In this document: positions 32,034 to 41,637 of the stretch, one piece after another
How the letters are laid out: the number at the start of each line of letters is the position of its first letter
Numbering within the stretch: the stretch's first letter is position 1
DNA from: Pimelobacter simplex
GTDB lineage: Bacteria > Actinomycetota > Actinomycetes > Propionibacteriales > Nocardioidaceae
Length of the DNA: 64,000 nt
Reading direction: 5' to 3'
Assembly: GCF_900114845.1 (NCBI RefSeq)
Contig: NZ_FOUK01000007.1
Location: 1 to 64,000, forward strand
The notes under the pieces: generated by a model
Seen by the model: the letters and a program-made list of their open reading frames with translations, nothing else
Database searches by the model: none
What the model was told of the DNA's origin: nothing
Made by a program: the position numbers and the translations under genes

Positions 32034-33151
32034 AGGTGCATTGTCCAAGGATCGGTGACCGCCGCGCTCACCCGGGTCTCCACGGCGTCGCCGAGGGCGG
32101 CGCGCAGGCGCTCGGCGAGCACCGGAAGCCAGGTCCACTCAGCCGCCCAGTGGGCGACGTCGACGAGCGCCGGACCGCCCTTCTCGACGAACTCCGCGGC
32201 CGGGTGGTGACGCAGGTCGCTGGTGACGTAGACGTCGACGTCGAGGCCCGCGACCCGGTCGAGCAGGAAGTCGCCCGCTCCCCCGCAGACCGCGACCCGC
32301 TTGACGGGACGGTCCGGGTCGCCGGCGACGCGGACGCCGTGGTGGGTCTCGGGCAGCGCCTTCTTGACCACCTCGGCGAAGTCGCCCAGCGTCGTCGGCG
32401 CGACGACGCCCACCCGGCCGGTGCCGGTCTCGGCGAGCGCCGGGTCGGCGAGCTCGACGACGTCGTAGGCCGGCTCCTCGTAGGGATGCGCGGCGAGCAT
32501 CGCCCGGACCACGGCCGGGCGCAGGTCGCGGGCCAGGACCACCTCGATGCGCACCTCGTCGACGGTCGCGAGCTCGCCGACGGTGCCGATCATCGGGTTC
32601 GCGCCGTCGAGCGGCCGGAACCGGCCCTCGCCGGGCGCGCTGGTGAAGGAGGCGAAGTCGTAGTCGCCGATGCGTCCCGCGCCGGCCTCGGCGATCGCGG
32701 CCCGGACCGGCGCCGCGGCGTCGTCGGGGACGAAGACGGTGAGCTTGTCGAGCGCCTCTTCGGGCGCCGGCAGGATCGGGCGCAGCTCGCCCAGCCCGAG
32801 CGCGACGGCGAACGCCTCGGAGACCCCGCCGAGCGCCTGGTCGGCGTTGGTGTGGGCGGTCAGCAGCGCGCAGTCGGCCTTGAGCAGGGTGTGCAGCGTG
32901 CGCCCCTTGGGCGTGGTGGCGGCGACGCCGTGCACGCCCTTGAGGAAGAGCGGGTGGTGCACGATCAGCAGGTCGGCCTTCCAGTCCGCGGCCTCGGCGG
33001 CCACCGCGGGGGCGGGGTCGACGGCGAGCAGGATCTTCTTGACCGGCTGCTCCGGATCGCCCGCGACCAGCCCCACGGCGTCCCAGCTGTCGGCCGTGGC
33101 GGGTGGGTACCAGCCGTGGACCAGGTCGGTGACGTCCTTGAGGGAGGGCAT
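32030..33151 (-). CDS. Nif3-like dinuclear metal center protein
   Basis: A 373-residue YbgI/Nif3-family protein. LLIVHHPLFLKG and TAHTNADQALGG hold the N-terminal metal ligands; AVCGGAGDFLL and TSDLRHHPAAEF the C-terminal ones. The central insert (about 130-230) is the CutA-like domain of the long form. It may be a GTP cyclohydrolase-like hydrolase; function is unsettled. First gene of the Nif3 - zinc-ribbon - RNase H operon, divergent from the cob operon. Confidence 0.9.
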   Translation of the reverse strand: MPSLKDVTDLVHGWYPPATADSWDAVGLVAGDPEQPVKKILLAVDPAPAVAAEAADWKADLLIVHHPLFLKGVHGVAATTPKGRTLHTLLKADCALLTAHTNADQALGGVSEAFAVALGLGELRPILPAPEEALDKLTVFVPDDAAAPVRAAIAEAGAGRIGDYDFASFTSAPGEGRFRPLDGANPMIGTVGELATVDEVRIEVVLARDLRPAVVRAMLAAHPYEEPAYDVVELADPALAETGTGRVGVVAPTTLGDFAEVVKKALPETHHGVRVAGDPDRPVKRVAVCGGAGDFLLDRVAGLDVDVYVTSDLRHHPAAEFVEKGGPALVDVAHWAAEWTWLPVLAERLRAALGDAVETRVSAAVTDPWTMHL

Positions 33152-33191
33152 GCCGGCCAGGCTACCGAGGACGGGCGACAGAACCGGATTG

Positions 33192-33350
33192 CTAGAGTGA
33201 CCGGCGCCAGCGAAGGGAACCCGGTGCGAGTCCGGGACTGACGCGCAGCGGTGTGGGTGACGGGCGGAGCACGATGTCACTGGATCTCCTCGGAGATCTG
33301 GGAAGACGTTCCGAACCGGGAGATCCCGAGTCCGAAGACCTGCTGGCCCT
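33192..33350 (+). ncRNA. Cobalamin riboswitch 1 (cobG operon)
   Basis: GGGAACCCGGTGCGAGTCC (33214-33232), GACTGACGCGCAGCGG shortly after, and GAGTCCGAAGACCTGCTGGC (33328-33347) reproduce the conserved B12-riboswitch core. It lies 70 bases before cobG, so cobalamin should repress the ten-gene operon. Confidence 0.9.
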
Positions 33351-33419
33351 TGCGACCGAACCGTCGCGAGGTCGATGTGGGGCGATCGCGAGGAGCCCCG
33401 GCCTCGAAGGACTCCACCC

Positions 33420-34256
33420 ATGGCTCGCAGCCGTCCGGACCGGTGCCCGGGCATCGTGCACCCCTGGCCCGCCGACGACGGCGGGCTGGTCCGGGTGCGC
33501 GTCCCCGGCGGCCGGGTCCGGCTGAGCGCGCTGCGAGCGCTCGCCGCCGTCGCCGAGCAGTACGGCGACGGGCGGGTCCGGCTCACCGGCCGGGCCAACC
33601 TCCAGGTGCGCTCCATGCCCCTCGACGCCGACGGCTCGCTCGCGCCGCCGGCGCTGGCCGCGCTGGAGGCGACCGGGCTGCTCCCCTCGCGCTCCCACGA
33701 CCGGGTCCGCAACGTGCTGGTCTCGCCGCAGACCGGGCTCGCCGGAGGCCGGGCGGACCTGCGACCGGTGCTCGCCGCGCTCGACACGCTGCTGCTGGCC
33801 GACCCCGCGCTCGCCGCGCTGCCGGGCCGGTTCCTGTTCACGCTCGACGACGGGCGCGGCGACCTCACCGACAAGCACCTCGACCTGGGCCTGGTCGCGC
33901 TCGACGCCACCACCGCCCAGCTGCGGGTCGGCGAGCAGTGGGGCGCGGTGGTCGGCCTGGCCGACGCACCCGCCGCCCTGGTCGCGCTCGCCCGGGACTT
34001 CCTGGCCGCCCGCGGCGCCCGGCCCGACGCGCCCTGGCACGTCCCCGAGCTCGCCCGCCCGCTCGCTCCACCCGTCCCCGCCGCCGCCGGCGCCACTGTC
34101 GCGACCGGACCGCTCCCCCTCGGGCCGGTCGCGGGCGGCCGGCACGTCGCCGTACCCGACGACGGGCTGGACCCGTCGACCATCGCCAGCTGGACCGCAC
34201 CCACCGTGATCGTCACGCCATGGCACGGCGTGCTCATCCCCGAGGAAGCCGCATGA
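33420..34256 (+). CDS. cobG: CobG-like precorrin-3B synthase, short form
   Basis: A 278-residue member of the nitrite/sulfite reductase-like family. VRLTGRANLQVRSM marks the first ferredoxin-like half, RVRNVLVSPQTGLAGG the middle, and VTPWHGVLIPEE the second half. Known CobG proteins exceed 400 residues and carry a C-terminal four-Cys motif for a [4Fe-4S] cluster and bind O2 for ring contraction. Here the only cysteine is Cys9, so the cluster cannot be ligated as usual. First gene behind riboswitch 1. Activity is uncertain. Confidence 0.8.
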   Translation: MARSRPDRCPGIVHPWPADDGGLVRVRVPGGRVRLSALRALAAVAEQYGDGRVRLTGRANLQVRSMPLDADGSLAPPALAALEATGLLPSRSHDRVRNVLVSPQTGLAGGRADLRPVLAALDTLLLADPALAALPGRFLFTLDDGRGDLTDKHLDLGLVALDATTAQLRVGEQWGAVVGLADAPAALVALARDFLAARGARPDAPWHVPELARPLAPPVPAAAGATVATGPLPLGPVAGGRHVAVPDDGLDPSTIASWTAPTVIVTPWHGVLIPEEAA

Positions 34257-34918
34257 CCGAACTCACCGCTCCCCCGCGTCGCTACGACTACATCGCCGAC
34301 GGACCGGCGATCTACGTCGACTCGTTCGCGACGATCCGCCGCGAGTCCGCGCTCGACCGGGTGCCCGCCGAGGCCGAGAAGGTCGCGGTGCGGATGATCC
34401 ACGGCAGCGGGCAGACCGACCTCGTCGACGACCTGGTCATCCACCCCCGCCTGGTCCCGGCCGCCCGGGCCGCGCTGAACTCCGGGGCGCCGATCCTGTG
34501 CGACGCGCGGATGGTCGCGATGGGCATCACCGCCGGCCGGCTGCCGGCCGACAACCCGGTGCACTGCTTCCTCACCGACGAGCGCGTCCCCGCGCTGGCC
34601 CGGCAGTGGTCGACGACCCGCACCGCGGCGGCGGTCTCGCTCTGGGAGCCCTACCTCGACGGCGCGGTCGTCGCCATCGGCAACGCCCCCACGGCGCTCT
34701 TCCACCTGCTCGAGACGATCCTCGACGGCGGCCCGCGCCCCGCCGCGATCGTCGGGTGCCCGGTGGGCTTCATCGGTGCCGCCGAGTCCAAGGACGCGCT
34801 CGCCGCCTTCGCCGACGACCACGGGATCGACATCCCGTTCGTCACCGTCCGCGGCCGCCGGGGCGGCTCGGCGATGGCGTCGTCGGCGGTCAACGCACTG
34901 GCCCAGGAGGAGGAGTGA
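34253..34918 (+). CDS. cobH: Precorrin-8X methylmutase
   Basis: A 221-residue enzyme, full family length. RMIHGSGQTDL carries the catalytic His; LCDARMVAMGIT and VGCPVGFIGAAESK are family signatures. It moves a methyl group from C11 to C12, giving hydrogenobyrinate. ATG 34253 overlaps the cobG stop. Confidence 0.95.
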   Translation: MTELTAPPRRYDYIADGPAIYVDSFATIRRESALDRVPAEAEKVAVRMIHGSGQTDLVDDLVIHPRLVPAARAALNSGAPILCDARMVAMGITAGRLPADNPVHCFLTDERVPALARQWSTTRTAAAVSLWEPYLDGAVVAIGNAPTALFHLLETILDGGPRPAAIVGCPVGFIGAAESKDALAAFADDHGIDIPFVTVRGRRGGSAMASSAVNALAQEEE

Positions 34919-36453
34919 CCAGCACCCGCGGGCGCTTCCTCGTCGTCGGCATCGGCCCCGGCGACCCCGAGCTCATCACCCGCAAGGCCGAGCGGCTCAT
35001 CGGCGCGGCCCCGGTCGTCGCCTTCCACGCGGGGGTCCGCAAGGAGTCGCACGCCCGCCGGATCGCCGCGGACCTGATCCCCGCCGAGGCGATCGAGGAG
35101 GAGCTGCGCTACCCGGTCACCACCGGCGCGACCGACCACCCCGGCGGGTACGTCGGCGCGCTGGCCGACTTCTACGACGAGTGCGAGGCCAGGCTGGCCG
35201 CGCACCTCGACGCCGGCCGCGACGTCGTCCTGCTGGCCGAGGGCGACCCGCTGTTCTACGGCTCGTCGATGTACCTCGTCGACCGCTTCCGCGACCGGTT
35301 CGACGTCGAGGTCGTCCCGGGCGTGCCCGCGTTCGCCGCGGCGACCGCGACCGTCCCCGCGCCGCTGGTGCGGCAGAACGACGTCCTGACGGTGCTGCCG
35401 GGCACGCTCCCCGAGGCCGAGCTCGCCCGCCGTCTCGCCGACACCGACGCCGCGGTGATCATGAAGCTCGGGCGGACCTTCCCTGCCGTCCGATCCGCGC
35501 TCGCCCAGGCCGGCCGCCTCGACGGCGCGCTGTACGTCGAGCGCGCGTCGCAGCCCGAGGAGACCTGGCTTCCGGTCGCCGAGGTCGACCCCGCCGCGGT
35601 GCCGTACTTCTCGCTGATCGTGGTGCCCGGCGACTCCGCGCGGCCCGCCACCCCGGCCCGGATGCGGACCGGGGCGCTGGCGCCCGAGACCGTGAGCGAG
35701 GAGAACCCCGCCGCCGCGGAGCTGCTGGTGATCGGGCTCGGTCCCGGTCCGGACGGCTGGCTCACGCCCGAGGCGTCGGCAGCGCTGGCGGAGGTCGACC
35801 ACGTCGTCGGCTACGCCCCCTACGTCAACCGCGTCCCCCAGCGAGCGGGGCTGCAGCGGCACGCGTCGGGCAACACGGTCGAGGTCGACCGGGCCCGGTT
35901 CGCGCTCGACCTGGCGCTGCGCGGCGAGCGGGTCGCCGTCGTCTCGGGCGGCGACGCGGGCGTCTTCGGCATGGCGGCCGCGGTCTTCGAGGCGGCGGCC
36001 GACCCGGCGCACCCGGAGCACGCCGGCGTCCCGGTGCGGGTGCTGCCCGGCGTGAGCGCGGTCCAGGCCGTCGCGGCCCGCGCGGGCGCGCCCATCGGCG
36101 CGGACTTCGCCGTGGTGAGCCTCTCCGACCGGCTCAAGCCGTGGGCGGTCGTCGAGCGCCGGCTGCGCGCGATCGCCGAGGCGGACCTCGTGCTCGGCAT
36201 CTACAACCCGGCCTCGCGGTCGCGGCGCGAGCAGGTCGTCGCGATGCAGAAGACGCTGCTGGAGCACCGCTCCCCCGACACCGTCGTGGTCGTCGGCCGC
36301 GACGTCGGCCGGGCCGAGGAGTCGTTGACCGTCACCACGCTCGGAGCGCTCGAGACCGACAGCATCGACATGAAGTGCCTGCTCATCGTCGGCGCATCGA
36401 CCACCCGCGTGGAGCCCGACGGCACGGTCTGGACGCCGCGATGGGTGGACTGA
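34915..36453 (+). CDS. cobIJ: Fused precorrin-2 C20- and precorrin-3B C17-methyltransferase
   Basis: A 512-residue fusion of two SAM-dependent tetrapyrrole methylases. CobI part: VGIGPGDPELITRKA (about 10-24) and AEGDPLFYGSS; CobJ part: VIGLGPGPDGWLTPEA (about 265-280), GYAPYVNR and SGGDAGVFGMA. The fusion is typical in actinobacteria. It starts at GTG 34915 (overlap with cobH). It runs before and after the CobG step. Confidence 0.95.
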   Translation: MTSTRGRFLVVGIGPGDPELITRKAERLIGAAPVVAFHAGVRKESHARRIAADLIPAEAIEEELRYPVTTGATDHPGGYVGALADFYDECEARLAAHLDAGRDVVLLAEGDPLFYGSSMYLVDRFRDRFDVEVVPGVPAFAAATATVPAPLVRQNDVLTVLPGTLPEAELARRLADTDAAVIMKLGRTFPAVRSALAQAGRLDGALYVERASQPEETWLPVAEVDPAAVPYFSLIVVPGDSARPATPARMRTGALAPETVSEENPAAAELLVIGLGPGPDGWLTPEASAALAEVDHVVGYAPYVNRVPQRAGLQRHASGNTVEVDRARFALDLALRGERVAVVSGGDAGVFGMAAAVFEAAADPAHPEHAGVPVRVLPGVSAVQAVAARAGAPIGADFAVVSLSDRLKPWAVVERRLRAIAEADLVLGIYNPASRSRREQVVAMQKTLLEHRSPDTVVVVGRDVGRAEESLTVTTLGALETDSIDMKCLLIVGASTTRVEPDGTVWTPRWVD

Positions 36454-37637
36454 CCCCCGTGCTCACCGTCGTCGGCATCACCGCCGACGGTCACCTGCCG
36501 CCCGCGGGCCGCGCGCTGGTCGGCCGGGCCGAGGTGCTGCTGGGGGGCGAGCGCCACCTCGCGCTGGTGCCCGCCGTCCCCGGGCAGGTGCGCCGGCCGT
36601 GGCCGCGCCCGATGGCCGCACTGCCGGACGTGCTGCGCGAGCACGCCGGGCGCACGATCGTCGCCCTCGCGTCCGGCGACCCCCTGGTGTCGGGGATCGG
36701 GACGACGCTGATCCGGATGCTCGGCACCGACGCGGTGGCCGTCGTACCGGCGGTGTCGTCGGTCGCGCTCGCCCGCGCCCGGATGGGCTGGTCCGCGGAG
36801 GAGTCCGCTGTCGTGACGCTGGTCGGCCGCGACGCCGACGCGCTGCGCCGCGAGCTCGCCCCGGGACGCCGGCTGCTGGTGCTGTCGTCCGACGAGACCA
36901 CGCCTGCCGCCGTCGCCGCGATCCTCGACGAGGCGGGCTTCGCCGGCACCGCGATCCACGTCCTCGGCGACCTGGGCAGCGACGACGAGACCCACACCCG
37001 CTATCCCGGACCGGTGCCCCGGCTGCACGTCCTCGCCCTGGAGGTGGCCGGCACCGGGCTCGCGTCCTGGGCCACGGGCCTGCCCGACGACGCCTTCGAG
37101 AACGACGGCCAGCTCACCAAGCGCGACGTCCGCGCCAGTGCGCTGTCCCGGCTCGCGCCGGTCCCCGGCGCGCTCCTGTGGGACGTCGGCGCGGGCGCCG
37201 GCTCGGTCGCGATCGAGTGGCTGCGCGCGCACCCGCTCACGAGCGCCGTCGCCGTCGAGGCCGACCCCGAGCGAGCCGCCCGGATCGGCCGGAACGCCGC
37301 CCGGCTGGGCGTTCCGCGGCTCGACGTCGTCACCGGGCGAGCACCCGACGCCCTGACCGGACTCCCCCGTCCCGACGCCGTGTTCGTCGGCGGCGGCGCG
37401 ACCGCGCCCGGCCTTCTCGACCGGTGCCGCGACGCCCTCGCACCCGGCGGCCGGCTCGTCGCGCACGGCGTCACGCTCGAGACCGAGCGGCTGCTCGTCG
37501 ACGCCTTCCACGCCCACGGCGGCGAGCTCACCCGGCTCGCGGTCGAGCACGTCACCCCCCTCGGCGGACGGTTCACCGGGTGGACGCCCGCGCGCGCCGT
37601 CGTGCAGTGGGCCTGGACCAAGGAGCACCTGCAGTGA
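36441..37637 (+). CDS. cobL: Precorrin-6Y C5,15-methyltransferase (decarboxylating)
   Basis: A 398-residue two-domain enzyme. The N-terminal CbiE-like methylase (LASGDPLVSGIGTTL) and C-terminal CbiT-like Rossmann methylase (WDVGAGAGSVAIEWLR, about 246-261) both bind SAM and methylate C5 and C15 with loss of CO2. ATG 36441 overlaps cobIJ by 13 bases. Confidence 0.95.
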   Translation: MGGLTPVLTVVGITADGHLPPAGRALVGRAEVLLGGERHLALVPAVPGQVRRPWPRPMAALPDVLREHAGRTIVALASGDPLVSGIGTTLIRMLGTDAVAVVPAVSSVALARARMGWSAEESAVVTLVGRDADALRRELAPGRRLLVLSSDETTPAAVAAILDEAGFAGTAIHVLGDLGSDDETHTRYPGPVPRLHVLALEVAGTGLASWATGLPDDAFENDGQLTKRDVRASALSRLAPVPGALLWDVGAGAGSVAIEWLRAHPLTSAVAVEADPERAARIGRNAARLGVPRLDVVTGRAPDALTGLPRPDAVFVGGGATAPGLLDRCRDALAPGGRLVAHGVTLETERLLVDAFHAHGGELTRLAVEHVTPLGGRFTGWTPARAVVQWAWTKEHLQ

Positions 37638-38392
37638 CCGTGCACTTCGTAGGCGCCGGTCCCGGCGCCGCCGACCTCATCACGCTGCGTGCCGCGCGGC
37701 TGCTCGGCGCTGCCGACGTGGTGCTCTACCCCGGCACCTACCTCGACGCCGAGGTGCTCACCCACTGCCGGCCCGGCGCCGACCTGGTCGACACGCAGGA
37801 CCTCGACCTCGACCGGATCACGGCGCGGCTGGTCGCGGCGCACGCGGCCGGCCAGGACGTCGTCCGGCTGACGTCGGGCGATCCCTCGCTCTACTCGGCG
37901 CTGCACGAGCAGACCCGGCGGCTCGACGCGGCCGAGGTCCCGTGGGACGTGACGCCCGGCGTCCCGGCGTACGCGGCGGCCGCGGCCGTGGTGGGTCGCG
38001 AGCTGACCGTGCCGCTGGTCGCGCAGTCGGTCGTGCTGACCCGGACCCAGGCGCGCTCGACCGCGATGCCGGCGACCGAGTCGCTCACCGCGTTCGCCGC
38101 CACCGGCGCGACGCTCGTGCTGCACCTGGCGATCACCCGGACCCGGGCGCTCATGGCCGAGCTCGCGGCCCACTACGGCGAAACGTGCCCGGTCGCTGTC
38201 GTCGCGCGCGCGTCGCAACCCGACGAGCTCGTGCTGCGCGCCACCGTCGGCACGATCGCCGACCTGGTCGAGGAGGCCGGGCTGCGCCAGGCGGCCGTCA
38301 TCCTCGTCGGCCCCGCCCTCGGCTCGGCGTCGGACGCCGAGTCGTACCTCTACTCCACCGAACGTGTTGCTCGAAAGGAGCGCCTGCGATGA
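37634..38392 (+). CDS. cobM: Precorrin-4 C11-methyltransferase
   Basis: A 252-residue tetrapyrrole methylase: HFVGAGPGAADLITLRA at the N terminus, LTSGDPSLYSAL in the middle and a VPAYAAAAAVVGRELTVP stretch typical for CobM. GTG 37634 overlaps cobL. It transfers a methyl to C11 of precorrin-4. Confidence 0.95.
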   Translation: MTVHFVGAGPGAADLITLRAARLLGAADVVLYPGTYLDAEVLTHCRPGADLVDTQDLDLDRITARLVAAHAAGQDVVRLTSGDPSLYSALHEQTRRLDAAEVPWDVTPGVPAYAAAAAVVGRELTVPLVAQSVVLTRTQARSTAMPATESLTAFAATGATLVLHLAITRTRALMAELAAHYGETCPVAVVARASQPDELVLRATVGTIADLVEEAGLRQAAVILVGPALGSASDAESYLYSTERVARKERLR

Positions 38393-40434
38393 GCCAGCAG
38401 TTCCCGTTCAGCGCGGTCGTCGGGGCCGACGGCCCGGACGGACCGGACCCGATGGCCCTCGCGCTGATCCTCACGACGATCGCGCCCGACGTCGGCGGCG
38501 TCCTCGTGCGCGGCGAGAAGGGGACGGCGAAGTCGACGATCGTCCGCGCCCTCGCCGCCGTCCTGCCGCCGATCGACGTGGTCGCCGGCGACCGCTTCTC
38601 GTCCGACCCGCGCGACGCGGGCCTGTCCCCCGACGGTCCCTTCGGGCCCGACGTGGCGGTCGAGACCCGGCCGGTCCGGCTCGTCGAGCTGCCGGTCGGT
38701 GCCACCGAGGACCGGGTCCTCGGCTCCCTGCACCTCGAGCGCGCGCTCGCCGAGGGCAAGGCCGAGTACGAGCCCGGGCTGCTGGCCCGTGCACACCGCG
38801 GCATCCTGTACGTCGACGAGGTCAACCTCCTCCACGACCACCTGGTCGACCTCCTCCTCGACGCCGCGGCCATGGGCCGCGCGACCGTCGAGCGCGACGG
38901 CGTCTCCGTCGAGCACGCCGCGCGCTTCGTCCTCGTCGGCACGATGAACCCCGAGGAGGGCGAGCTCCGCCCGCAGCTCCTCGACCGCTTCGGGCTCACC
39001 GTCGAGGTCGCCGCGCCGCGCGAGCCGGCCCTGCGCGCCGAGGTGGTCCGCCGCCGGATGGCGTACGACGCCGACCCCGCCGCTTTCGCCGCCTCCTACG
39101 CCGAGGCCGAGGCCGCGCTGCGCGCGCGGATCGCGGACGCCCAGGCGCTCGTCGGCTCGGTCCGGCTCACCGATGCGGGACTGCTCAAGATCGCCGAGGT
39201 CTGCGCCGCCTTCGACGTGGACGGCCTGCGTGCCGACATCGTCACCGCCCGGACCGCCGTCGCCCACGCCGCCTGGTCCGGGCGCGCCCAGGTGACCCTG
39301 GATGACATCCGGGTCGCGGCGCGGCTCGCGCTGCCGCACCGGCGCCGGCGCAAGCCGTTCGACGCGCCGGGGCTGGACGAGGAGCTGCTCGAGCAGGCGC
39401 TCGGCGACGAGGACGACCTGCCGCCCGAGCCCGAGCCCGAGCCGGACGGTCCCGAGCCGGACGGTCCGGCCCCCGAGGACGGCGGGCCCGGCGCCGATGG
39501 CGACGCCGGCGATCCCGAGACGGAGGTGCCCCCGCCGCCGGTCCCGCCGAGCAGCACGGACAGCACCGACAGCATCAACAGTGCCGACGGCGCCGGCAGC
39601 GCGCCCGCGCCGAGCAGCGTCGCACCGACGGGTGCCACCTACCGGACCCGGCTGCTCACCGTCCACGGCGTCGGCACCGGCACCGCCGGCCGGCGCAGCC
39701 GGGCGCGCACCACCAACGGCCGACGGATCGGCGCCACCACGCCGCGGCCTGGCCAGGGCGGCGCGATCCACCTGGTCGAGACGATCCGCGCCTCCGCGGG
39801 CCACCAGCGGGTCCGGGGCCGCGCGGGCAGCGGCCCGCTCGTGCTCCGGCCGGCCGACCTGCGGGTGGCCGTCCGGGAGGGGCGGGAGTCCAACCTCGTC
39901 CTGTTCTGCGTCGACGCGTCCGGCTCGATGGCCGCGCGGCGGCGGATGGAGCAGGTGAAGACCGCCGTGCTCAGCCTGCTGCTCGACGCCTACCAGCGCC
40001 GGGACAAGGTCGGCCTGGTGACGTTCCGGGGCGCCGAGGCGGCGGTCGCACTGCCGCCCACGCACTCGGTCGACGCGGCGGCGCAGCGGCTCGAGGAGCT
40101 GCCGTCCGGCGGCCGGACGCCGCTCGCCGAGGGCCTCCTGGAGGCCGCGCACCTGCTCTCCGTCGAGCGCACCCGCGACCCGCAGCGCCGTCCGCTGCTC
40201 GTCGTGGTCACCGACGGGCGCGCGACGTCGGGCGCCGACGCGGTGGCCCGATCCCGCATGGCTGCGGGGCTCCTGGCCGAGTCCGGGGTGACGTGCGTGG
40301 TGGTCGACTGCGAGTCCGGTCCGATGCGGATGGGGCTCGCCGCAACGCTCGCCGAGCACCTCGGCGCGGAGCACGTCCCGATCGGCGAGGTCAGCGCCGA
40401 GGCGCTGGTCGACGCCGCCCGGAGAGCGGCATGA
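38389..40434 (+). CDS. Fused ChlI/ChlD-type cobaltochelatase subunit
   Basis: A 681-residue fusion. Residues 1-345 are an AAA+ ATPase (Walker A GEKGTAKS at 42-49, then VDEVNLLHDHLVDLLLD and the TMNPEEGELRPQLLDRFGL sensor region). A Pro/Glu/Asp-rich linker (about 345-420) leads to a VWA domain with MIDAS DASGS at 509-513. It resembles magnesium chelatase I and D subunits joined, standing in for CobS/CobT chelatase proteins and powering CobN (52641) in cobalt insertion. ATG 38389 follows AAAGGAG and overlaps cobM. Confidence 0.9.
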   Translation: MSQQFPFSAVVGADGPDGPDPMALALILTTIAPDVGGVLVRGEKGTAKSTIVRALAAVLPPIDVVAGDRFSSDPRDAGLSPDGPFGPDVAVETRPVRLVELPVGATEDRVLGSLHLERALAEGKAEYEPGLLARAHRGILYVDEVNLLHDHLVDLLLDAAAMGRATVERDGVSVEHAARFVLVGTMNPEEGELRPQLLDRFGLTVEVAAPREPALRAEVVRRRMAYDADPAAFAASYAEAEAALRARIADAQALVGSVRLTDAGLLKIAEVCAAFDVDGLRADIVTARTAVAHAAWSGRAQVTLDDIRVAARLALPHRRRRKPFDAPGLDEELLEQALGDEDDLPPEPEPEPDGPEPDGPAPEDGGPGADGDAGDPETEVPPPPVPPSSTDSTDSINSADGAGSAPAPSSVAPTGATYRTRLLTVHGVGTGTAGRRSRARTTNGRRIGATTPRPGQGGAIHLVETIRASAGHQRVRGRAGSGPLVLRPADLRVAVREGRESNLVLFCVDASGSMAARRRMEQVKTAVLSLLLDAYQRRDKVGLVTFRGAEAAVALPPTHSVDAAAQRLEELPSGGRTPLAEGLLEAAHLLSVERTRDPQRRPLLVVVTDGRATSGADAVARSRMAAGLLAESGVTCVVVDCESGPMRMGLAATLAEHLGAEHVPIGEVSAEALVDAARRAA

Positions 40435-41063
40435 CGGCCGCCCTGTACGACGTCATCGCGCGCCGCCGCGACGTCCGGGCCGAGTTCACCGGCGCCGCCG
40501 TCGCCGACGACGTGCTGCTGCGCGTCCTCGACGCCGCCCACCGCGCCCCGAGCGTGGGGATGACGCAGCCCTGGGACTTCGTCGTGGTGCGCGATCCCGC
40601 GCTGCGTCGCACGTTCCGCGACCACGTGACGTCCGAGCGCGAGGTCTTCGCGGCCTCGCTCCCGGAGGAGCGGCGCGCCACCTTCGACAGGATCAAGGTC
40701 GAGGGGATCTGCGAGTCGTCGCTGGGGATCGTCGTCACGCACAGCCAGGCACGCGGCGGCACGCACGTCCTCGGGCGGCACGCGATCGCCGACGCGGGGC
40801 TCTACTCGACCATCCTCGCCATCCAGAACCTCTGGCTCGCGGCGACCGCCGAGGGCCTCGGCGTGGGCTGGGTCTCCTTCTACCGCGAGGAGTTTCTCCA
40901 GTCCCTGCTGGGGATTCCCGCCGACGTACGACCCGTCGCCTGGCTGTGCCTGGGCACCGTGAGCCACCTCGAGACCGTCCCCGACCTGGAGCGGCACGGC
41001 TGGCGCTCCCGCCGGCCGCTGGCGGAGGCGATCCACCACGACACCTGGAGGAACCATGCCTGA
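40431..41063 (+). CDS. bluB: 5,6-dimethylbenzimidazole synthase
   Basis: A 210-residue flavin-destroying nitroreductase-fold enzyme. RRRDVRAEF and DAAHRAPSVGMTQPWDFVVV at the N terminus, and RAEGLGVGWVSFY-like sequence (ATAEGLGVGWVSFY), fit BluB. It fragments FMNH2 with O2 to give DMB for CobT. Its presence means complete aerobic B12 synthesis. It overlaps both neighbours. Confidence 0.93.
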   Translation: MTAALYDVIARRRDVRAEFTGAAVADDVLLRVLDAAHRAPSVGMTQPWDFVVVRDPALRRTFRDHVTSEREVFAASLPEERRATFDRIKVEGICESSLGIVVTHSQARGGTHVLGRHAIADAGLYSTILAIQNLWLAATAEGLGVGWVSFYREEFLQSLLGIPADVRPVAWLCLGTVSHLETVPDLERHGWRSRRPLAEAIHHDTWRNHA

Positions 41064-41637
41064 GGGCAAGCCGCTCGTCGTACCGGACGACGGGCTGACC
41101 ACCCGCCAGCGCCGCAACCGGCCGCTCGTGATGGTGCACACCGGCGACGGCAAGGGGAAGTCGACCGCAGCCTTCGGCCTGGCGCTGCGTGGCTGGAACC
41201 AGGGCTGGAACATCGGCGTCTTCCAGTTCGTGAAGTCCGCGAAGTGGCGGCTGGGCGAGCAGACGGCGTTCGAGAAGCTCGGCATCGAGTGGCACAAGAT
41301 GGGCTCCGGCTGGTCCTGGTCGCGAAAGGCCGGCTCCGAGGACGACCACGCCGCGGACGCCGCCGAGGGCTGGGCCGAGATCAAGCGGCGGATGGCGGCG
41401 GAGACGCACGACCTCTACCTGCTCGACGAGTTCACCTACCCGATCAACTGGGGCTGGGTGTCGATCGACGACGTCCTCGAGACGCTGGCGAACCGGCCGG
41501 GCCACCAGCACGTCGTCATCACCGGGCGGCGGGCCGACCCGCGGCTCATCGAGGCGGCCGACCTCGTCACCGAGATGACGAAGGTCAAGCACCCCATGGA
41601 TGCCGGGCAGAAGGGCCAGAAGGGCATCGAGTGGTGA
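41056..41637 (+). CDS. cobO: Cob(I)yrinic acid a,c-diamide adenosyltransferase
   Basis: A 193-residue P-loop enzyme with Walker A GDGKGKST (about 34-41) and LDEFTYPINWGW. It attaches the 5'-deoxyadenosyl ligand to cobalt from ATP. ATG 41056 overlaps bluB by 8 bases. Confidence 0.95.
   Translation: MPEGKPLVVPDDGLTTRQRRNRPLVMVHTGDGKGKSTAAFGLALRGWNQGWNIGVFQFVKSAKWRLGEQTAFEKLGIEWHKMGSGWSWSRKAGSEDDHAADAAEGWAEIKRRMAAETHDLYLLDEFTYPINWGWVSIDDVLETLANRPGHQHVVITGRRADPRLIEAADLVTEMTKVKHPMDAGQKGQKGIEW

Noticed and set aside
26641..34822. Very long open frames on the strand opposite or out of frame with known genes (for example across the cobH-cobM region)
   Set aside because: They are shadows of GC-rich coding DNA: composition is dominated by Arg, Pro, Gly and Ala, and no motifs or ribosome-binding sites support them.
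41071..41092. GTCGTACCGGACGACGG in cobO resembling the palindromic element
   Set aside because: Only one arm-like stretch is present and it encodes a conserved-looking Val-Val-Pro-Asp-Asp; no second arm lies within 100 bases.
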